Assembly: GCA_946631165.1 (NCBI GenBank)
Contig: CAMOZZ010000006.1
Span: 1 to 33,719, forward strand
Direction: 5' to 3'
DNA length: 33,719 nt
Source of the DNA: an uncultured Lachnospiraceae bacterium
Lineage (GTDB): Bacteria > Bacillota > Clostridia > Lachnospirales > Lachnospiraceae
The notes under the pieces are model-generated. The model was not told the origin of the DNA, searched no databases, and saw nothing but the letters and a program-made list of their open reading frames with translations. How positions within the stretch are numbered: position 1 is the stretch's first letter; each line of letters starts with the position of its first letter. A program made the position numbers and the translations under genes. Shown here in pieces: positions 1-11,100 of the stretch.

Positions 1-1
1 G

Positions 2-1171
2 GAAGGCGGACTGCCCCCCTATGAAATGGATTTTTCAGAAAAAGAAAAGAAGAAGGAAAAGAAGACCCCGCCGCTTCTCTTCAATCTGGCCGAGCTGCAG
101 AATGTCTGTTCCAGACAGCTGAAGATCTCGCCGGACCAGACTCTGAAGGTCGTCCAGGAGCTTTATGAAAAAAAGCTGGTGACCTACCCCAGGACAGATG
201 CGAGAGTGCTGTCCACTGCCGTGGCGAAGGAGATCAGCAAGAATATCAAAGGGCTTCTTTCATATCAGAATGCTGCGCCTTTTGCACAGACGATCCTGGA
301 CCAGGGCAGCTATAAGAACATAGCGAAGACCAGATATACCAATGACAAGCAGATCACGGACCATTATGCCATCATTCCCACAGGCTACGGACTTGGTGCG
401 CTTGGTTCAGTCGGAGATCTGGGAAGGGCGGTCTACGACCGGATCGTAAGACGTTTCCTTTCGATCTTTTACCCGCCGGCGGAATATGAAAAATGGCAGC
501 TGATCTTTACGCGCCGGGGAGAAAGCTTCTTTGCATCCTTCAAAGCACTGAAAGAACCGGGCTATCTGACCGTCGCAGGCATGCCGAAGAAAACGGCCGG
601 AGCGGATCAGAGCGAAGGAAACGGTGAAAATGAGACCGAAGCAGATGCGGATCTGCTTGCCTGGCTTGCTTCCCTGAAAAAGGGCGGGAAAGCGGCGGCT
701 GCAGGCTTTGAGATCAAAGAAGGAGAGACCTCTCCGCCGAAGCGGTATACTTCGGGCTCCATGATCCTCGCTATGGAAAACGCAGGATCGCTGATCGAAG
801 ATGAAGAACTGCGCGCGCAGATCAAAGGCAGCGGGATCGGCACGTCGGCTACCAGGGCGGAGATCCTGAAGAAGCTTGTCGCGATCGAATACATGAAGCT
901 GAATAAAAAGACCCAGGTGCTTACGCCGACCTTCCTTGGAGAAATGATCTTCGACGCCGTGGATCACTCTCTCAGGTCGCTCCTGAACCCGGAACTGACA
1001 GCCAGCTGGGAAAAAGGCCTGTCCGGCGTAGCGGAAGGCACGATCACGGAAGAGGAGTACAAAGAGAAACTGTATTCCTATATAGTCAGGCGCACCGATG
1101 GCGTGAAAGGAAGGGGCGATACATCCTTCCTGCGGGATTCTTACGGAAGGCTGACTGCTTTCTACAGATGA
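2..1171 (+). CDS. topB: DNA topoisomerase III (type IA), C-terminal part; 5' end lies outside the window
   Basis: Reading frame is open from window base 2 (EGGLPPYEMDF...). Contains type IA topoisomerase motifs: VTYPRTDARVLS (active-site Tyr region), TDHYAIIPTG, and GIGTSATRAEIL. Confidence 0.9.
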   Translation, partial: EGGLPPYEMDFSEKEKKKEKKTPPLLFNLAELQNVCSRQLKISPDQTLKVVQELYEKKLVTYPRTDARVLSTAVAKEISKNIKGLLSYQNAAPFAQTILDQGSYKNIAKTRYTNDKQITDHYAIIPTGYGLGALGSVGDLGRAVYDRIVRRFLSIFYPPAEYEKWQLIFTRRGESFFASFKALKEPGYLTVAGMPKKTAGADQSEGNGENETEADADLLAWLASLKKGGKAAAAGFEIKEGETSPPKRYTSGSMILAMENAGSLIEDEELRAQIKGSGIGTSATRAEILKKLVAIEYMKLNKKTQVLTPTFLGEMIFDAVDHSLRSLLNPELTASWEKGLSGVAEGTITEEEYKEKLYSYIVRRTDGVKGRGDTSFLRDSYGRLTAFYR

Positions 1172-1213
1172 TCTGCTGCCATGGGAAAGCTGCAGACTGC
1201 CATGCAACAGCAA

Positions 1214-1241
1214 TTGTTTTTCGGGCGGTTTTGTTTATAAT
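1214..1241 (+). promoter_or_regulatory. Putative sigma-A type promoter for the flavodoxin-like gene
   Basis: TTGTTT (1214-1219), 16-nt spacer, TATAAT (1236-1241), ~30 nt upstream of the start codon. Confidence 0.5.
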
Positions 1242-1274
1242 AATATGAAAGAACAAGCAGACGGAGGTGCCGAT

Positions 1275-1751
1275 ATGAAGAAAACACTTTGCCTTTATTA
1301 CACCAGGACCAATACTACGAGAATGGCGGCGGAACTGCTGGCGCAGCATCTTGACGCGGATCTTGCAGAGTATACCGACGGAAAGGACAGGAGCGGGATA
1401 AGGGGATATCTTGTAAGCTGTATCGATGCTTTAAAGAAAACGCTTCCGCAGGTATATATCAAAGGCACCCATTTTCCTTTTGAATATGAACGGGTGATCA
1501 TCTGCATGCCTGTCTGGGCGGAAGGTCCTGCCATCGTCGGAAAGGCGCTTCTTGATAAATACAGGGATGACCTGCCGGAGGATGTGTGCTTCGTTGTTAC
1601 GCACATGGCCGGTACGGATTATGAAAAGAAGATCAACGGTCTGGATGCGTACCTGAAAGTACCGCATACCGCGCATCTTTCCCTGAGGACAAAAAACAAT
1701 CCGAAGCTGAAATATGAGGTACGCTGTTTCGCAGAGCAGATCGGGAAATAG
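1275..1751 (+). CDS. Flavodoxin-like protein
   Basis: MKKTLCLYYTRTNTTRMAAELLAQHLDADLAEY matches a flavodoxin FMN-binding N-terminus. ATG at 1275 is preceded by GGAGGT; the ORF-track start at 1245 is upstream of this RBS. Confidence 0.75.
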   Translation: MKKTLCLYYTRTNTTRMAAELLAQHLDADLAEYTDGKDRSGIRGYLVSCIDALKKTLPQVYIKGTHFPFEYERVIICMPVWAEGPAIVGKALLDKYRDDLPEDVCFVVTHMAGTDYEKKINGLDAYLKVPHTAHLSLRTKNNPKLKYEVRCFAEQIGK

Positions 1752-1772
1752 GCAAAACAGTGATAAAACAGG

Positions 1773-1820
1773 AGACTGCAGGATGGAATGATCCGGACTG
1801 CAGTCTTATATTTTTATTTT
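1773..1820 (+). terminator. Intrinsic terminator after the flavodoxin-like gene
   Basis: AGACTGCAG...CTGCAGTCT stem with inner GGAT/ATCC, followed by TATATTTTTATTTT. Confidence 0.7.
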
Positions 1821-1899
1821 ACAAAGGCCGTCCGGCATGGTAAGATATTAGATTGACAGAGCAGGAGATTCTGTCAGTCCAATGACTGAGGTTTAAAAT

Positions 1900-2823
1900 A
1901 TGGAAGAAAAAAAGCAGGGCCTTTTTGCGAGGCTCCTTTCGGGACTTACCAAAACAAGAAAACAGCTGGCAGGCGGATTTGCATCCGTTTTCGGCCTGAG
2001 CATTATCGATGACGATTTTTATGAGGAGCTGGAAGAGATCCTCATAATGAGCGATATCGGGATCCATGCCACAGAGGATATTATTGACTCGCTGAAGGAA
2101 CAGGTGGCGGAAAAGCATATCCACGAACCGGCTGCATGCAGACAGCTCCTGATGGATACCATTAAGGAACGGATGGATCTCGGCGAAAATGCTTATGAAT
2201 ATGAAAATAAAACATCCGTTCTGCTGGTGGTCGGCGTGAACGGCGTCGGCAAGACGACGTCGATCGGAAAGTTGGCGGCGCAGTTCAAGGCAGACCGTAA
2301 GAAGGTCGTGCTGGCTGCGGCGGATACATTCAGGGCCGGCGCTATAGAGCAGCTGACAGAATGGGCGCACAGAGCGGGCGTGGATATCATCGCGCAGCAG
2401 GAAGGTGCCGATCCGGCATCGGTCGTTTTTGATGCGATCGCAGCCGCGAAAGCGAGAAAGGCGGATATCCTGATCTGCGATACGGCCGGCAGACTGCATA
2501 ATAAGAAGAACCTGATGGAAGAATTGAAGAAGATCAACCGGATCATCGACAGAGAGTATCCGGAGGCTTACCGGGAGACGCTGATCGTCCTGGACGGCAC
2601 CACCGGCCAGAATGCGCTGGCACAGGCAAAGGTGTTCATGGAAGCAGCGGATGTTTCGGGAATCATCCTGACAAAGATGGACGGGACTGCGAGAGGCGGG
2701 ATCGCTGTGGCGATCCAGGCGGAGCTGGGCATTCCGGTGAAGTATATCGGCGTAGGAGAGCATATAGAGGATCTGCAGAAATTTGACGCGGACAGCTTTG
2801 TGGAAGCGATCTTCGCGGAGTAG
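1900..2823 (+). CDS. ftsY: Signal recognition particle receptor FtsY
   Basis: SRP GTPase motifs GVNGVGKTTSIGKLA, DTFRAGAIEQL, DTAGRLHNKKNLMEELKK, TKMDGTARGG. Confidence 0.95.
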   Translation: MEEKKQGLFARLLSGLTKTRKQLAGGFASVFGLSIIDDDFYEELEEILIMSDIGIHATEDIIDSLKEQVAEKHIHEPAACRQLLMDTIKERMDLGENAYEYENKTSVLLVVGVNGVGKTTSIGKLAAQFKADRKKVVLAAADTFRAGAIEQLTEWAHRAGVDIIAQQEGADPASVVFDAIAAAKARKADILICDTAGRLHNKKNLMEELKKINRIIDREYPEAYRETLIVLDGTTGQNALAQAKVFMEAADVSGIILTKMDGTARGGIAVAIQAELGIPVKYIGVGEHIEDLQKFDADSFVEAIFAE

Positions 2824-2834
2824 GAGTTGAAATA

Positions 2835-4073
2835 ATGGATACCGAACTTACCCTTGATAAATTTGAAGAAGCCACCGAGATCGTACAGAAAGTCATCCAC
2901 CGTACCAAACTCCAGTACTCGGAATTCTTCAGCAATCAGACGGGAAACAAAATCTATCTGAAGCCTGAGAATATGCAGAAAACAGGCGCCTACAAGATCC
3001 GCGGCGCTTATTACAAGATCAGCACGCTGAGTAAAGAAGAGCGTGAACGCGGCCTTGTTACGGCCTCTGCCGGCAACCATGCCCAGGGCGTGGCATATGC
3101 TGCGAAGGCATTCGGCGTGCCCGCAACCGTCGTCATGCCGACATCGACCCCGCTCATGAAGGTGAACCGCACCAAGAGCTATGGCGCGGATGTCGTGCTT
3201 TACGGCGATGTCTATGATGATTCCTGTGCATATGCTATGAAGCTCGCGGAAGAAAAGGGGATGACATTTATCCATCCCTTCAATGATCTGACCGTGGCTA
3301 CCGGCCAGGGAACGATCGCGATGGAGATCATCCAGGACCTTCCCACGGTCGATATGATCCTTGTCCCGGTAGGCGGCGGCGGACTTCTGACAGGTATTTC
3401 CACGATGGCCAAAATGCTGAATCCTAATATCAAGGTGATCGGCGTGGAGCCGGCCAACGCTGCCTGCATGAAGGAATCGCTTGCCGCCGGCCATATCGTT
3501 ACGCTTCCCTCTGCCAAGACCATCGCAGACGGCACAGCGGTAAAGACGCCGGGAGACAAGCTGTTCCCGTATGTACAGAAAAATGTTGACGATATCATTA
3601 CGATCGAGGATGAAGAGCTGATCGTGACATTCCTGGATCTGATGGAGAATCATAAACTGGTAGCAGAGAATTCCGGGCTGCTTTCCATTGCCGCCCTCAA
3701 GCACCTGGACTGCAAAGGAAAGAAGATCGTCTGCGTGATCAGCGGCGGAAACATGGATGTGATCACCATGGCGTCTGTCGTGCAGCATGGCCTGATCGCC
3801 AGGGACAGAGTGTTCACGGTATCAGTGCTGCTGCCGGATAAGCCCGGACAGCTGGTGAAAGTTGCCACGCTGATCGCGGAAAAGCAGGCGAATGTCATCA
3901 GTCTGGAACACAACCAGTTCTTCAGCATCAACAGGAACGATCTGGTCGAACTGCAGATCACGATGGAAGCGTTCGGCACGGAGCATAAGCAGGAGATCGT
4001 GAAGATGCTTGAAGAGAACGGCTTCCGGCCGAAGCTGATCGAGAGAAAAGGAAAATCCATGGGATCATGGTAA
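2835..4073 (+). CDS. ilvA: Threonine ammonia-lyase (PLP fold II, C-terminal ACT domain)
   Basis: KPENMQKTGAYKIRGA (PLP lysine), SAGNHAQGVAYAA, GGGGLLTG; ACT-like C-terminus (VSVLLPDKPGQLVKVATLIAEKQANVISLEH). Confidence 0.9.
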   Translation: MDTELTLDKFEEATEIVQKVIHRTKLQYSEFFSNQTGNKIYLKPENMQKTGAYKIRGAYYKISTLSKEERERGLVTASAGNHAQGVAYAAKAFGVPATVVMPTSTPLMKVNRTKSYGADVVLYGDVYDDSCAYAMKLAEEKGMTFIHPFNDLTVATGQGTIAMEIIQDLPTVDMILVPVGGGGLLTGISTMAKMLNPNIKVIGVEPANAACMKESLAAGHIVTLPSAKTIADGTAVKTPGDKLFPYVQKNVDDIITIEDEELIVTFLDLMENHKLVAENSGLLSIAALKHLDCKGKKIVCVISGGNMDVITMASVVQHGLIARDRVFTVSVLLPDKPGQLVKVATLIAEKQANVISLEHNQFFSINRNDLVELQITMEAFGTEHKQEIVKMLEENGFRPKLIERKGKSMGSW

Positions 4074-4085
4074 CGGGAGAACCGC

Positions 4086-5900
4086 ATGGCTGAATATAAG
4101 CAGGAAAACATCAGAAATTTTTGCATCATAGCCCACATCGATCACGGCAAATCCACGCTGGCAGACAGAATTATTGAGATGACCGGCCTTCTTACGCAGC
4201 GTGAGATGCAGGAGCAGGTCCTGGATAATATGGACCTGGAGCGCGAGCGCGGCATTACCATCAAATCACAGGCTGTCCGTACCATCTATAAGGCGAAGGA
4301 CGGGCAGGAATATGTCTTCAACCTGATCGATACCCCCGGTCATGTGGACTTTAATTACGAAGTGTCGAGATCGCTGGCTGCCTGTGACGGCGCCGTGCTT
4401 GTCGTTGACGCCGCCCAGGGCATCGAGGCGCAGACGCTGGCGAATGTCTATCTGGCGCTGGATCATGATCTGGAAGTGTTTCCGGTCATCAACAAGATCG
4501 ATCTTCCGAGCGCGGACCCGAAACGCGTGATCGATGAAATTGAGGACGTGATCGGAATCGAGGCGGAGGATGCACCGCAGATCTCTGCGAAAAACGGCAT
4601 CAATATTGAAGCAGTGCTGGAGGCGATCGTTGAGAAGATCCCTGCGCCGGAAGGCGATCCGGACGCACCGCTGAAAGCGCTGATCTTTGACTCGATCTAT
4701 GATTCCTACAGGGGCGTCATCGTTTTCATGCGCATCATGGATGGAAAAGTCAGGCGCGGCATGAATATTAAGATGATGGCGACCGGTGCGGCGTTTGACG
4801 TCGTCGAAGTCGGCACGTTCGGCGCAGGACGGTTCAATCCCTGCGAGGAGCTGTCTGCAGGAATGGTCGGCTATCTTACCGCAAGCATCAAGACGGTGCA
4901 GGATACCCGCGTCGGCGATACGGTGACAGAGACGGCAAGACCCTGTGCGGAAGCGCTTCCCGGATACAAGAAGGTGCTTCCGATGGTCTACTGCGGGCTT
5001 TATCCCGCTGACGGCGCCAAATATCCGGATCTTCGCGATGCGCTTGAAAAACTGCAGCTGAATGACGCCTCCTTATCCTATGAACCCGAGACATCCGTTG
5101 CACTGGGCTTCGGCTTCCGCTGCGGATTCCTGGGGCTTCTGCATCTGGAGATCATCCAGGAGCGGCTGGAAAGAGAATACAATCTGGATCTGATCACAAC
5201 AGCGCCGAGCGTTGTTTACAAGATCCATAAAACAGACGGCCAGGTGATCGAGCTGACCAATCCGACCAATATGCCCGATCCGACGTCGATCGAATACATG
5301 GAAGAGCCGGTCGTGGACGCGCAGATCATGGTGACGACGGAGTTTATCGGACCGATCATGGATCTGTGCCAGGAACGCCGCGGCATTTACCAGGGCATGG
5401 AGTACATGGAAGACACCAGGGCGCTCCTTAAATACAAGCTCCCGCTGAACGAAATTATTTATGATTTCTTTGACGCCCTGAAATCGCGTTCGAGAGGCTA
5501 TGCATCCTTCGACTATGAGATGGCAGGATATATGAGATCGCCGCTCGTGAAGCTGGACATCCTGGTAAACAGGGAAGAAGTGGATGCGCTGTCCTTCATC
5601 GTTTTCGAGGGAACCGCTTACGAACGGGCAAGAAAAATGTGCGAGAAGCTCAAGGAAGAGATTCCGAGACAGCTTTTCGAGATCCCGATCCAGGCAGCTG
5701 TCGGCAACAGGATCATTGCCAGAGAGACTGTAAAAGCCATGCGCAAGGATGTTCTTGCAAAATGCTACGGCGGCGATATCACCAGAAAGAGGAAGCTGCT
5801 GGAAAAGCAGAAAGAAGGAAAGAAGAGAATGCGTCAGGTGGGAACGGTAGAGATCCCGCAGAAGGCATTTATGAGCGTACTGAAACTGGACAGCGAGTGA
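4086..5900 (+). CDS. lepA: Elongation factor 4 (LepA)
   Basis: [49 protein letters not shown]; LepA C-terminus [43 protein letters not shown]. Confidence 0.97.
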   Translation: MAEYKQENIRNFCIIAHIDHGKSTLADRIIEMTGLLTQREMQEQVLDNMDLERERGITIKSQAVRTIYKAKDGQEYVFNLIDTPGHVDFNYEVSRSLAACDGAVLVVDAAQGIEAQTLANVYLALDHDLEVFPVINKIDLPSADPKRVIDEIEDVIGIEAEDAPQISAKNGINIEAVLEAIVEKIPAPEGDPDAPLKALIFDSIYDSYRGVIVFMRIMDGKVRRGMNIKMMATGAAFDVVEVGTFGAGRFNPCEELSAGMVGYLTASIKTVQDTRVGDTVTETARPCAEALPGYKKVLPMVYCGLYPADGAKYPDLRDALEKLQLNDASLSYEPETSVALGFGFRCGFLGLLHLEIIQERLEREYNLDLITTAPSVVYKIHKTDGQVIELTNPTNMPDPTSIEYMEEPVVDAQIMVTTEFIGPIMDLCQERRGIYQGMEYMEDTRALLKYKLPLNEIIYDFFDALKSRSRGYASFDYEMAGYMRSPLVKLDILVNREEVDALSFIVFEGTAYERARKMCEKLKEEIPRQLFEIPIQAAVGNRIIARETVKAMRKDVLAKCYGGDITRKRKLLEKQKEGKKRMRQVGTVEIPQKAFMSVLKLDSE

Positions 5901-5945
5901 CCGCCTCCCGGCGGAATGCTTACAGAATGAGAAGGATACGGCTGC

Positions 5946-7094
5946 ATGAAGAAGAAAGACCTCGGTTTATATATACATATCCCGTTCTGTGTCCGTAAGT
6001 GCGCATACTGCGATTTTGTTTCCTTCCGTGCCTCGGAAACCGTGCAGAACGCCTATTTCCGTTCCCTGCTGCAGGAGTTGGGAGAATACCAGATTCTTGG
6101 AAATACCTATCTGATCCGCACGATCTATTTCGGCGGAGGGACGCCCTCCATAGCGGATCCTATCCAGCTGATGCGGATCCTGCTGCTGATCAGGGATCAT
6201 TTCCTGGTCGCCGAAGACGCGGAGATCACCATTGAAGTGAATCCGGGGACCATTACCCGTGAGAATCTGAAAGCCTGGAAGCAGATCGGGATCAACCGTC
6301 TTTCCATCGGCCTGCAGTCGGATTACGATGAGCTGCTGAAAACGCTCGGACGCATTCACACGTATGACGATTTTCTTGCCGGATACAAAGCGGCCAGAGC
6401 GGCGGGCTTCGATAATATCAGCGTGGATCTGATGTATTCACTGCCGGGACAGACGCCGGAGATGTGGATGAATACGATCCGCAATATGACCGCCCTTGGT
6501 CCGGATCATATTTCCGCGTATGCGCTTTCGATCGAACAGGGAACGCCGTTCGCGAAAAAATACGGAACGCCGGAAGGCGCGGCGCTGCTGCCCTCGGAGG
6601 AAGAGGACAGGAAGATGTACCACGATGCGTGCGAGTACCTGAAAGCAGCGGGCTATGAACGTTATGAGATATCCAATTTCGCGAAACCCGGCAGATACAG
6701 CCGCCACAATATGATATACTGGAGCATGGGAGATTATCTGGGGCTTGGGGTGAATGCGTCTTCCTACATGAATGGGAGACGGTTCGCAAACCCGGCTGAT
6801 CTGAATGAATACAGGAAAGCTGTCCCCAAGCTTGCCGCAAGGATAAAGGAGAATGAGCCGCAGACGAAGAAAGCGGCCATGGAGGAATTCATGTTCCTGG
6901 GTCTGCGGCGCGGGTGCGGCGTGACGGTGAAGGAGTTCTCCGATGCTTTCGGAGAAGAGATGGAGAAGAAATACGGAGATGTCATAAGGCGGCTTGTGCG
7001 TCAGAAAATGCTTTCCTTTGAAGACGGGAGGCTGACGCTGACAGACGCGGGCATCGATGTCAGCAACGCGGTCCTGGCGGAATTCCTGCTGTAG
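5946..7094 (+). CDS. hemW: Radical SAM family heme chaperone HemW (coproporphyrinogen oxidase-like)
   Basis: LYIHIPFCVRKCAYCDFVSF (CxxxCxxC), FGGGTPS, SIGLQS, SVDLMYSLPGQTPEMW. Confidence 0.93.
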   Translation: MKKKDLGLYIHIPFCVRKCAYCDFVSFRASETVQNAYFRSLLQELGEYQILGNTYLIRTIYFGGGTPSIADPIQLMRILLLIRDHFLVAEDAEITIEVNPGTITRENLKAWKQIGINRLSIGLQSDYDELLKTLGRIHTYDDFLAGYKAARAAGFDNISVDLMYSLPGQTPEMWMNTIRNMTALGPDHISAYALSIEQGTPFAKKYGTPEGAALLPSEEEDRKMYHDACEYLKAAGYERYEISNFAKPGRYSRHNMIYWSMGDYLGLGVNASSYMNGRRFANPADLNEYRKAVPKLAARIKENEPQTKKAAMEEFMFLGLRRGCGVTVKEFSDAFGEEMEKKYGDVIRRLVRQKMLSFEDGRLTLTDAGIDVSNAVLAEFLL

Positions 7095-7167
7095 GGAGAG
7101 TCTTTCATCCTGAGCAAGCGGAGCGTGCCGAAGGATCCTCGCTCTGAAGACTGCGGTTTTACTGCAA
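7095..7167. repeat. Dispersed intergenic repeat, copy A
   Basis: GGAGAGTCTTTCATCCTGAGCAAGCGGAGCGTGCCGAAGGATCCTCGCTCTGAAGACTGCGGTTTTACTGCAAC. Copy B lies 121 bp downstream with only a few mismatches. Confidence 0.85.
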
Positions 7168-7216
7168 CTGAAATGAAGTGACGCTGCGGGAGAAAACGCT
7201 TGACAGAATGCAGTAA

Positions 7217-7287
7217 GAAAGTCTGTCATCCTGAGCAAGCGGAGCGCGCCGAAGGATCCTCGCTCTGAAGATTGCGGTTTTACTGCA
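7217..7287. repeat. Dispersed intergenic repeat, copy B
   Basis: GAAAGTCTGTCATCCTGAGCAAGCGGAGCGCGCCGAAGGATCCTCGCTCTGAAGATTGCGGTTTTACTGCA, nearly identical to 7095-7167. Confidence 0.85.
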
Positions 7288-7315
7288 GCAACAGATACGA
7301 TATCGGAGTTATCAC

Positions 7316-8116
7316 ATGGAAAACAAAGAAGCCTTTAAAGCCGGGCTGCGGAGACTGCAGCAGAAAGCCGAATCGCAGGGACTGCGTGTCACCATCAGCG
7401 ACATTCTCGCCTGCTTCCCGGACCGGGATCTGACCAGAGACCAGATCCGGCTCATCTATGAGTACGCGCGGGAAGAACGCATTATCATTGAGGATTATAA
7501 ACCGAGAGATACCAGGAGCGTATCCTTGTCCGAACCGAAACTGACCGGCTCTGAAAAGGAAAGCTTCAAAATGTATCTTCACGATCTGAAAGCTGTCAGG
7601 CGCTGCAGTGATGACGAGACTGCCATGCTGACGGAACGCCTGATGAACGGCGATGATTCCGTCGCGCACAGGCTGATCGAAGGCCATCTTCATCTGGTCC
7701 TGGAGCTCGCGACAAAGCATGCCGGCAACGGCGTCCTGATCGGGGATCTGGTCCAGGAGGGAAATGTGGAGCTTGTGACTGCTGTGGATGAGATCCTGTC
7801 CGGCGGCATGCTGCTTGCAGGAGGCTTCCCGGAATATATCGCCGGCCGCGTGGAAAAAGTGATGAAACGCGAAATCACGGCACAGAGCGGACATATCAAA
7901 GCGGCTGACCGTATCGCGGAGGAAGCGAACAAGCTGCTGCTGGCTACCATGGAACTGGAGGATGAACTCGGAAGAGAAGCCTCCCTGTTCGAACTCTCGG
8001 ACCGGGTGGGCCTGCCGGAGGAGAATGTAAAAGAACTGATCCGGATCTCGCTGTCTGCCGCGGAATTTGCGAACCGCGATGCAGAGCGGGAGGCCGCGGA
8101 AGGAAAAAGCAATTAA
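7316..8116 (+). CDS. Sigma-70-like protein with regions 1.1, 1.2-2 and 3 but no recognisable region 4
   Basis: N-terminus resembles sigma region 1.1; MYLHDLKAVRRCSDDETAMLTERLMNGDDSVAHRLIEGHLHLVLELATKHAGNGVLIGDLVQEGNVELVTAVD resembles sigma regions 1.2/2; EDELGREASLFELSDRVGLPEENVKELI resembles region 3. ORF ends directly after region 3. Confidence 0.75.
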   Translation: MENKEAFKAGLRRLQQKAESQGLRVTISDILACFPDRDLTRDQIRLIYEYAREERIIIEDYKPRDTRSVSLSEPKLTGSEKESFKMYLHDLKAVRRCSDDETAMLTERLMNGDDSVAHRLIEGHLHLVLELATKHAGNGVLIGDLVQEGNVELVTAVDEILSGGMLLAGGFPEYIAGRVEKVMKREITAQSGHIKAADRIAEEANKLLLATMELEDELGREASLFELSDRVGLPEENVKELIRISLSAAEFANRDAEREAAEGKSN

Positions 8117-8173
8117 GGCGGAACAAAACATCCGCTTTATCATAAAAGTTAATAAAATACCCAGGAGGACCAT

Positions 8174-11100
8174 ATGGGCGTAAGAAGATTATATGTGGAA
8201 AAGAAGCCGGACTATGCAGTCGCGGCGGCAGGACTGAAGTCTGAGATCACCGGATTCCTCGGCATCACCAGCGTGGAAAGCGTCCGCGTGCTCATCAGAT
8301 ATGACGTTGAAAATGTAAGCGATGAGACATTTGAAGCAGCAAAAGGCCTGGTATTCTCCGAGCCGCCCGTAGACGTTCTCTATGAAGACAGTTTCCTGAA
8401 GGTCGCGGGTTCCCATGTCTTCTCTGTGGAGTTCCTGCCCGGACAGTATGATCAGCGGGCTGACTCCGCGGAGCAGTGCATCAAGCTGCTGAACGAAGCA
8501 GAGGAGCCGCTCATTCATTCCGCCACCACTTATGTAATTGAGGGTGACATTACTGACGAAGAGCTGGAAGCGATCAAGTCTCTGACGGTCAATCCGGTCG
8601 ATTCCCGTTTCACGGATGAAACAATCCCGGAAACGCTTGTACAGTCTTTCCCCGAGCCGGCTGATGTTGCGGTATTTGAAGGCTTTACGGAAATGCCGGA
8701 GACAGATCTGGAAGTGCTCTATGATTCCCTGAATCTGGCGATGACATTTGCGGATTTCCTGTTCATCCGGGATCATTTCCGGGAGGAAGAGCATCGTGAT
8801 CCTACCGTTACTGAGGTACGTGTGCTTGATACCTACTGGTCGGATCATTGCCGCCATACCACCTTCCAGACCGAACTTACCGATATCGAATTCTTTGATG
8901 GCGATATGAAGGAAGAAATGGAGAAGACTTACGGCGAGTATCTTTCCGACAGGAAGGCTGTTTACGGTGACCGCAAGGATAAGTTCGTCTGCCTGATGGA
9001 TCTTGCGCTGATCGCCATGAAGAAACTGAAAGCCGACGGCAAGCTGACGGATCAGGAAGAAACGGATGAGATCAACGCCTGCTCCATCGTTGTTCCGCTG
9101 GAAGTGGACGGACAGACGGAAGAATGGCTGATCAACTTCAAGAACGAAACACACAATCACCCGACTGAGATCGAGCCTTTCGGCGGCGCCGCGACATGCC
9201 TTGGCGGTGCCATCAGAGATCCGCTCTCCGGAAGAACGTATGTCTATCAGGCGATGCGCATCACCGGCGCAGGAGATCCCACAAAGCCTGTATCAGAGAC
9301 ACTTGAAGGAAAGCTTCCGCAGAGAAAGCTCTGCACCGAAGCAGCAAGAGGCTACAGTTCCTACGGAAACCAGATCGGACTTGCAACAGGATATGTCAAG
9401 GAGATTTATCATCCGGATTATGTCGCGAAGAGGATGGAACTCGGTGCAGTCATGGGCGCGGCGAAGCGCAGCAATGTTATGCGTGAGACATCCGATCCCG
9501 GCGATATTATTCTGCTGATCGGCGGACGTACCGGACGAGACGGCATCGGCGGCGCAACCGGTTCCTCCAAGTCCCATAATACCGAGTCGATCCACACCTG
9601 CGGCGCCGAAGTCCAGAAGGGGAATGCGCCGACAGAAAGAAAGATCCAGAGACTGTTCCGCCGTCCGGAAGTCACAAGGCTGATCAGAAAGTGCAATGAC
9701 TTCGGCGCCGGCGGCGTTTCTGTTGCGATCGGCGAACTTGCGGACGGTCTGTTCATCGATCTGAACATGGTCCCCAAGAAATATGCCGGCCTGGACGGCA
9801 CGGAGCTTGCAATCTCCGAATCCCAGGAGCGTATGGCTGTTGTTATTGACCCTGAAGATCTCAATGAACTGATGGGCTATATCCATGAGGAGAATCTTGA
9901 GGCGACAGTGGTAGCCGAGGTGACCGAGGAAAAACGTCTTGTCATGCACTGGAGAGACAAGATCATCGTGGACATCAGCAGGGATTTCCTGAATACGAAC
10001 GGCGCCCATCAGGAAACAAAGCTTGCGGTAACATCGCCCTCGCTTTCCGGATCGCTCTTCAGGAAGAATTACAAGGCGGAAGATACTGCGGCTGCCTGGA
10101 AGAGCGTTCTGTCAGATCTGAATGTCGCCTCCCAGAAAGGCCTTGTTGAAATGTTCGACTCCACAGTCGGCGCGAACACGGTGCTCATGCCTTACGGCGG
10201 AAAACACCAGCTCTCCGAGATCCAGACGATGGTCGCGAGAGTTCCTGTTCCCGAAGGAAAATGCGATGCGGTCACAATGATGAGCTACGGTTTTGATCCG
10301 TATCTGTCAAGCTGGAGCCCTTATCACGGGGCCCAGTACGCAGTGCTGACATCTGTGGCGAAGATCGTGGCAGCCGGCGGTGAGATGGATAAGCTGCATT
10401 TCACATTCCAGGAGTTCTTCCGGAAACTCGGCAAGGATCCCAAACGCTGGGGCGAGCCTTTCTCAGCCCTGCTCGGTGCCTACAAGGCGCAGAGCGCTCT
10501 GGAGATCGCATCGATCGGCGGAAAGGATTCCATGTCCGGATCGTTCAATGAGATCGATGTTCCTCCTACGCTGGTATCGTTCGCAGTGGATGTGGCTTCG
10601 GAGAAGACCATCATTTCCACCGAACTGAAAGCAGCCGGCAGCAAGCTGGTTCTCTTTGCTGTCCCGCATGACGGGAAGGATCTGCCTGATTACGAGGCTG
10701 CGAAGGATCTGTACAGAAAGATCTTTGAGGATATAAGGAACGGAAATATCATTTCCGCTTATGCGCTGGAGAGAATGGGCGTATCCGAAGCAGCCGCAAA
10801 GATGGCATTCGGAAACAAGCTCGGCGTGAAGATCGATGCAGACTTCCCGGAAGAGAAATTCTTCGGACCCGGCTGGGGCAATATCCTGGCGGAAGTGCCG
10901 GCAGATAAGGTGAGAGAGCTTGCAGCGATCGGTACCGTGATCGGTGAAGTGACCGCAGACGCCTGCCTGCGCTACAAAGACGCCGCAATCGGTATGGATG
11001 AAGCCATCGATCTCTGGAGCGCACCGCTGGAGAAGGTATTCCCGTCCCATGTCGGAGACCAGAAGGATCCTGTGGAGAGCAAGCTGTACGATGCGAAGGA

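Noticed and set aside
407-1213. Long minus-strand ORFs antisense to topB, ftsY, ilvA, purL, ftsH, GH13, coaBC and others
   Set aside because: They lie opposite strongly recognisable proteins, have no recognisable domains and no RBS; shadow ORFs of GC-biased third positions.
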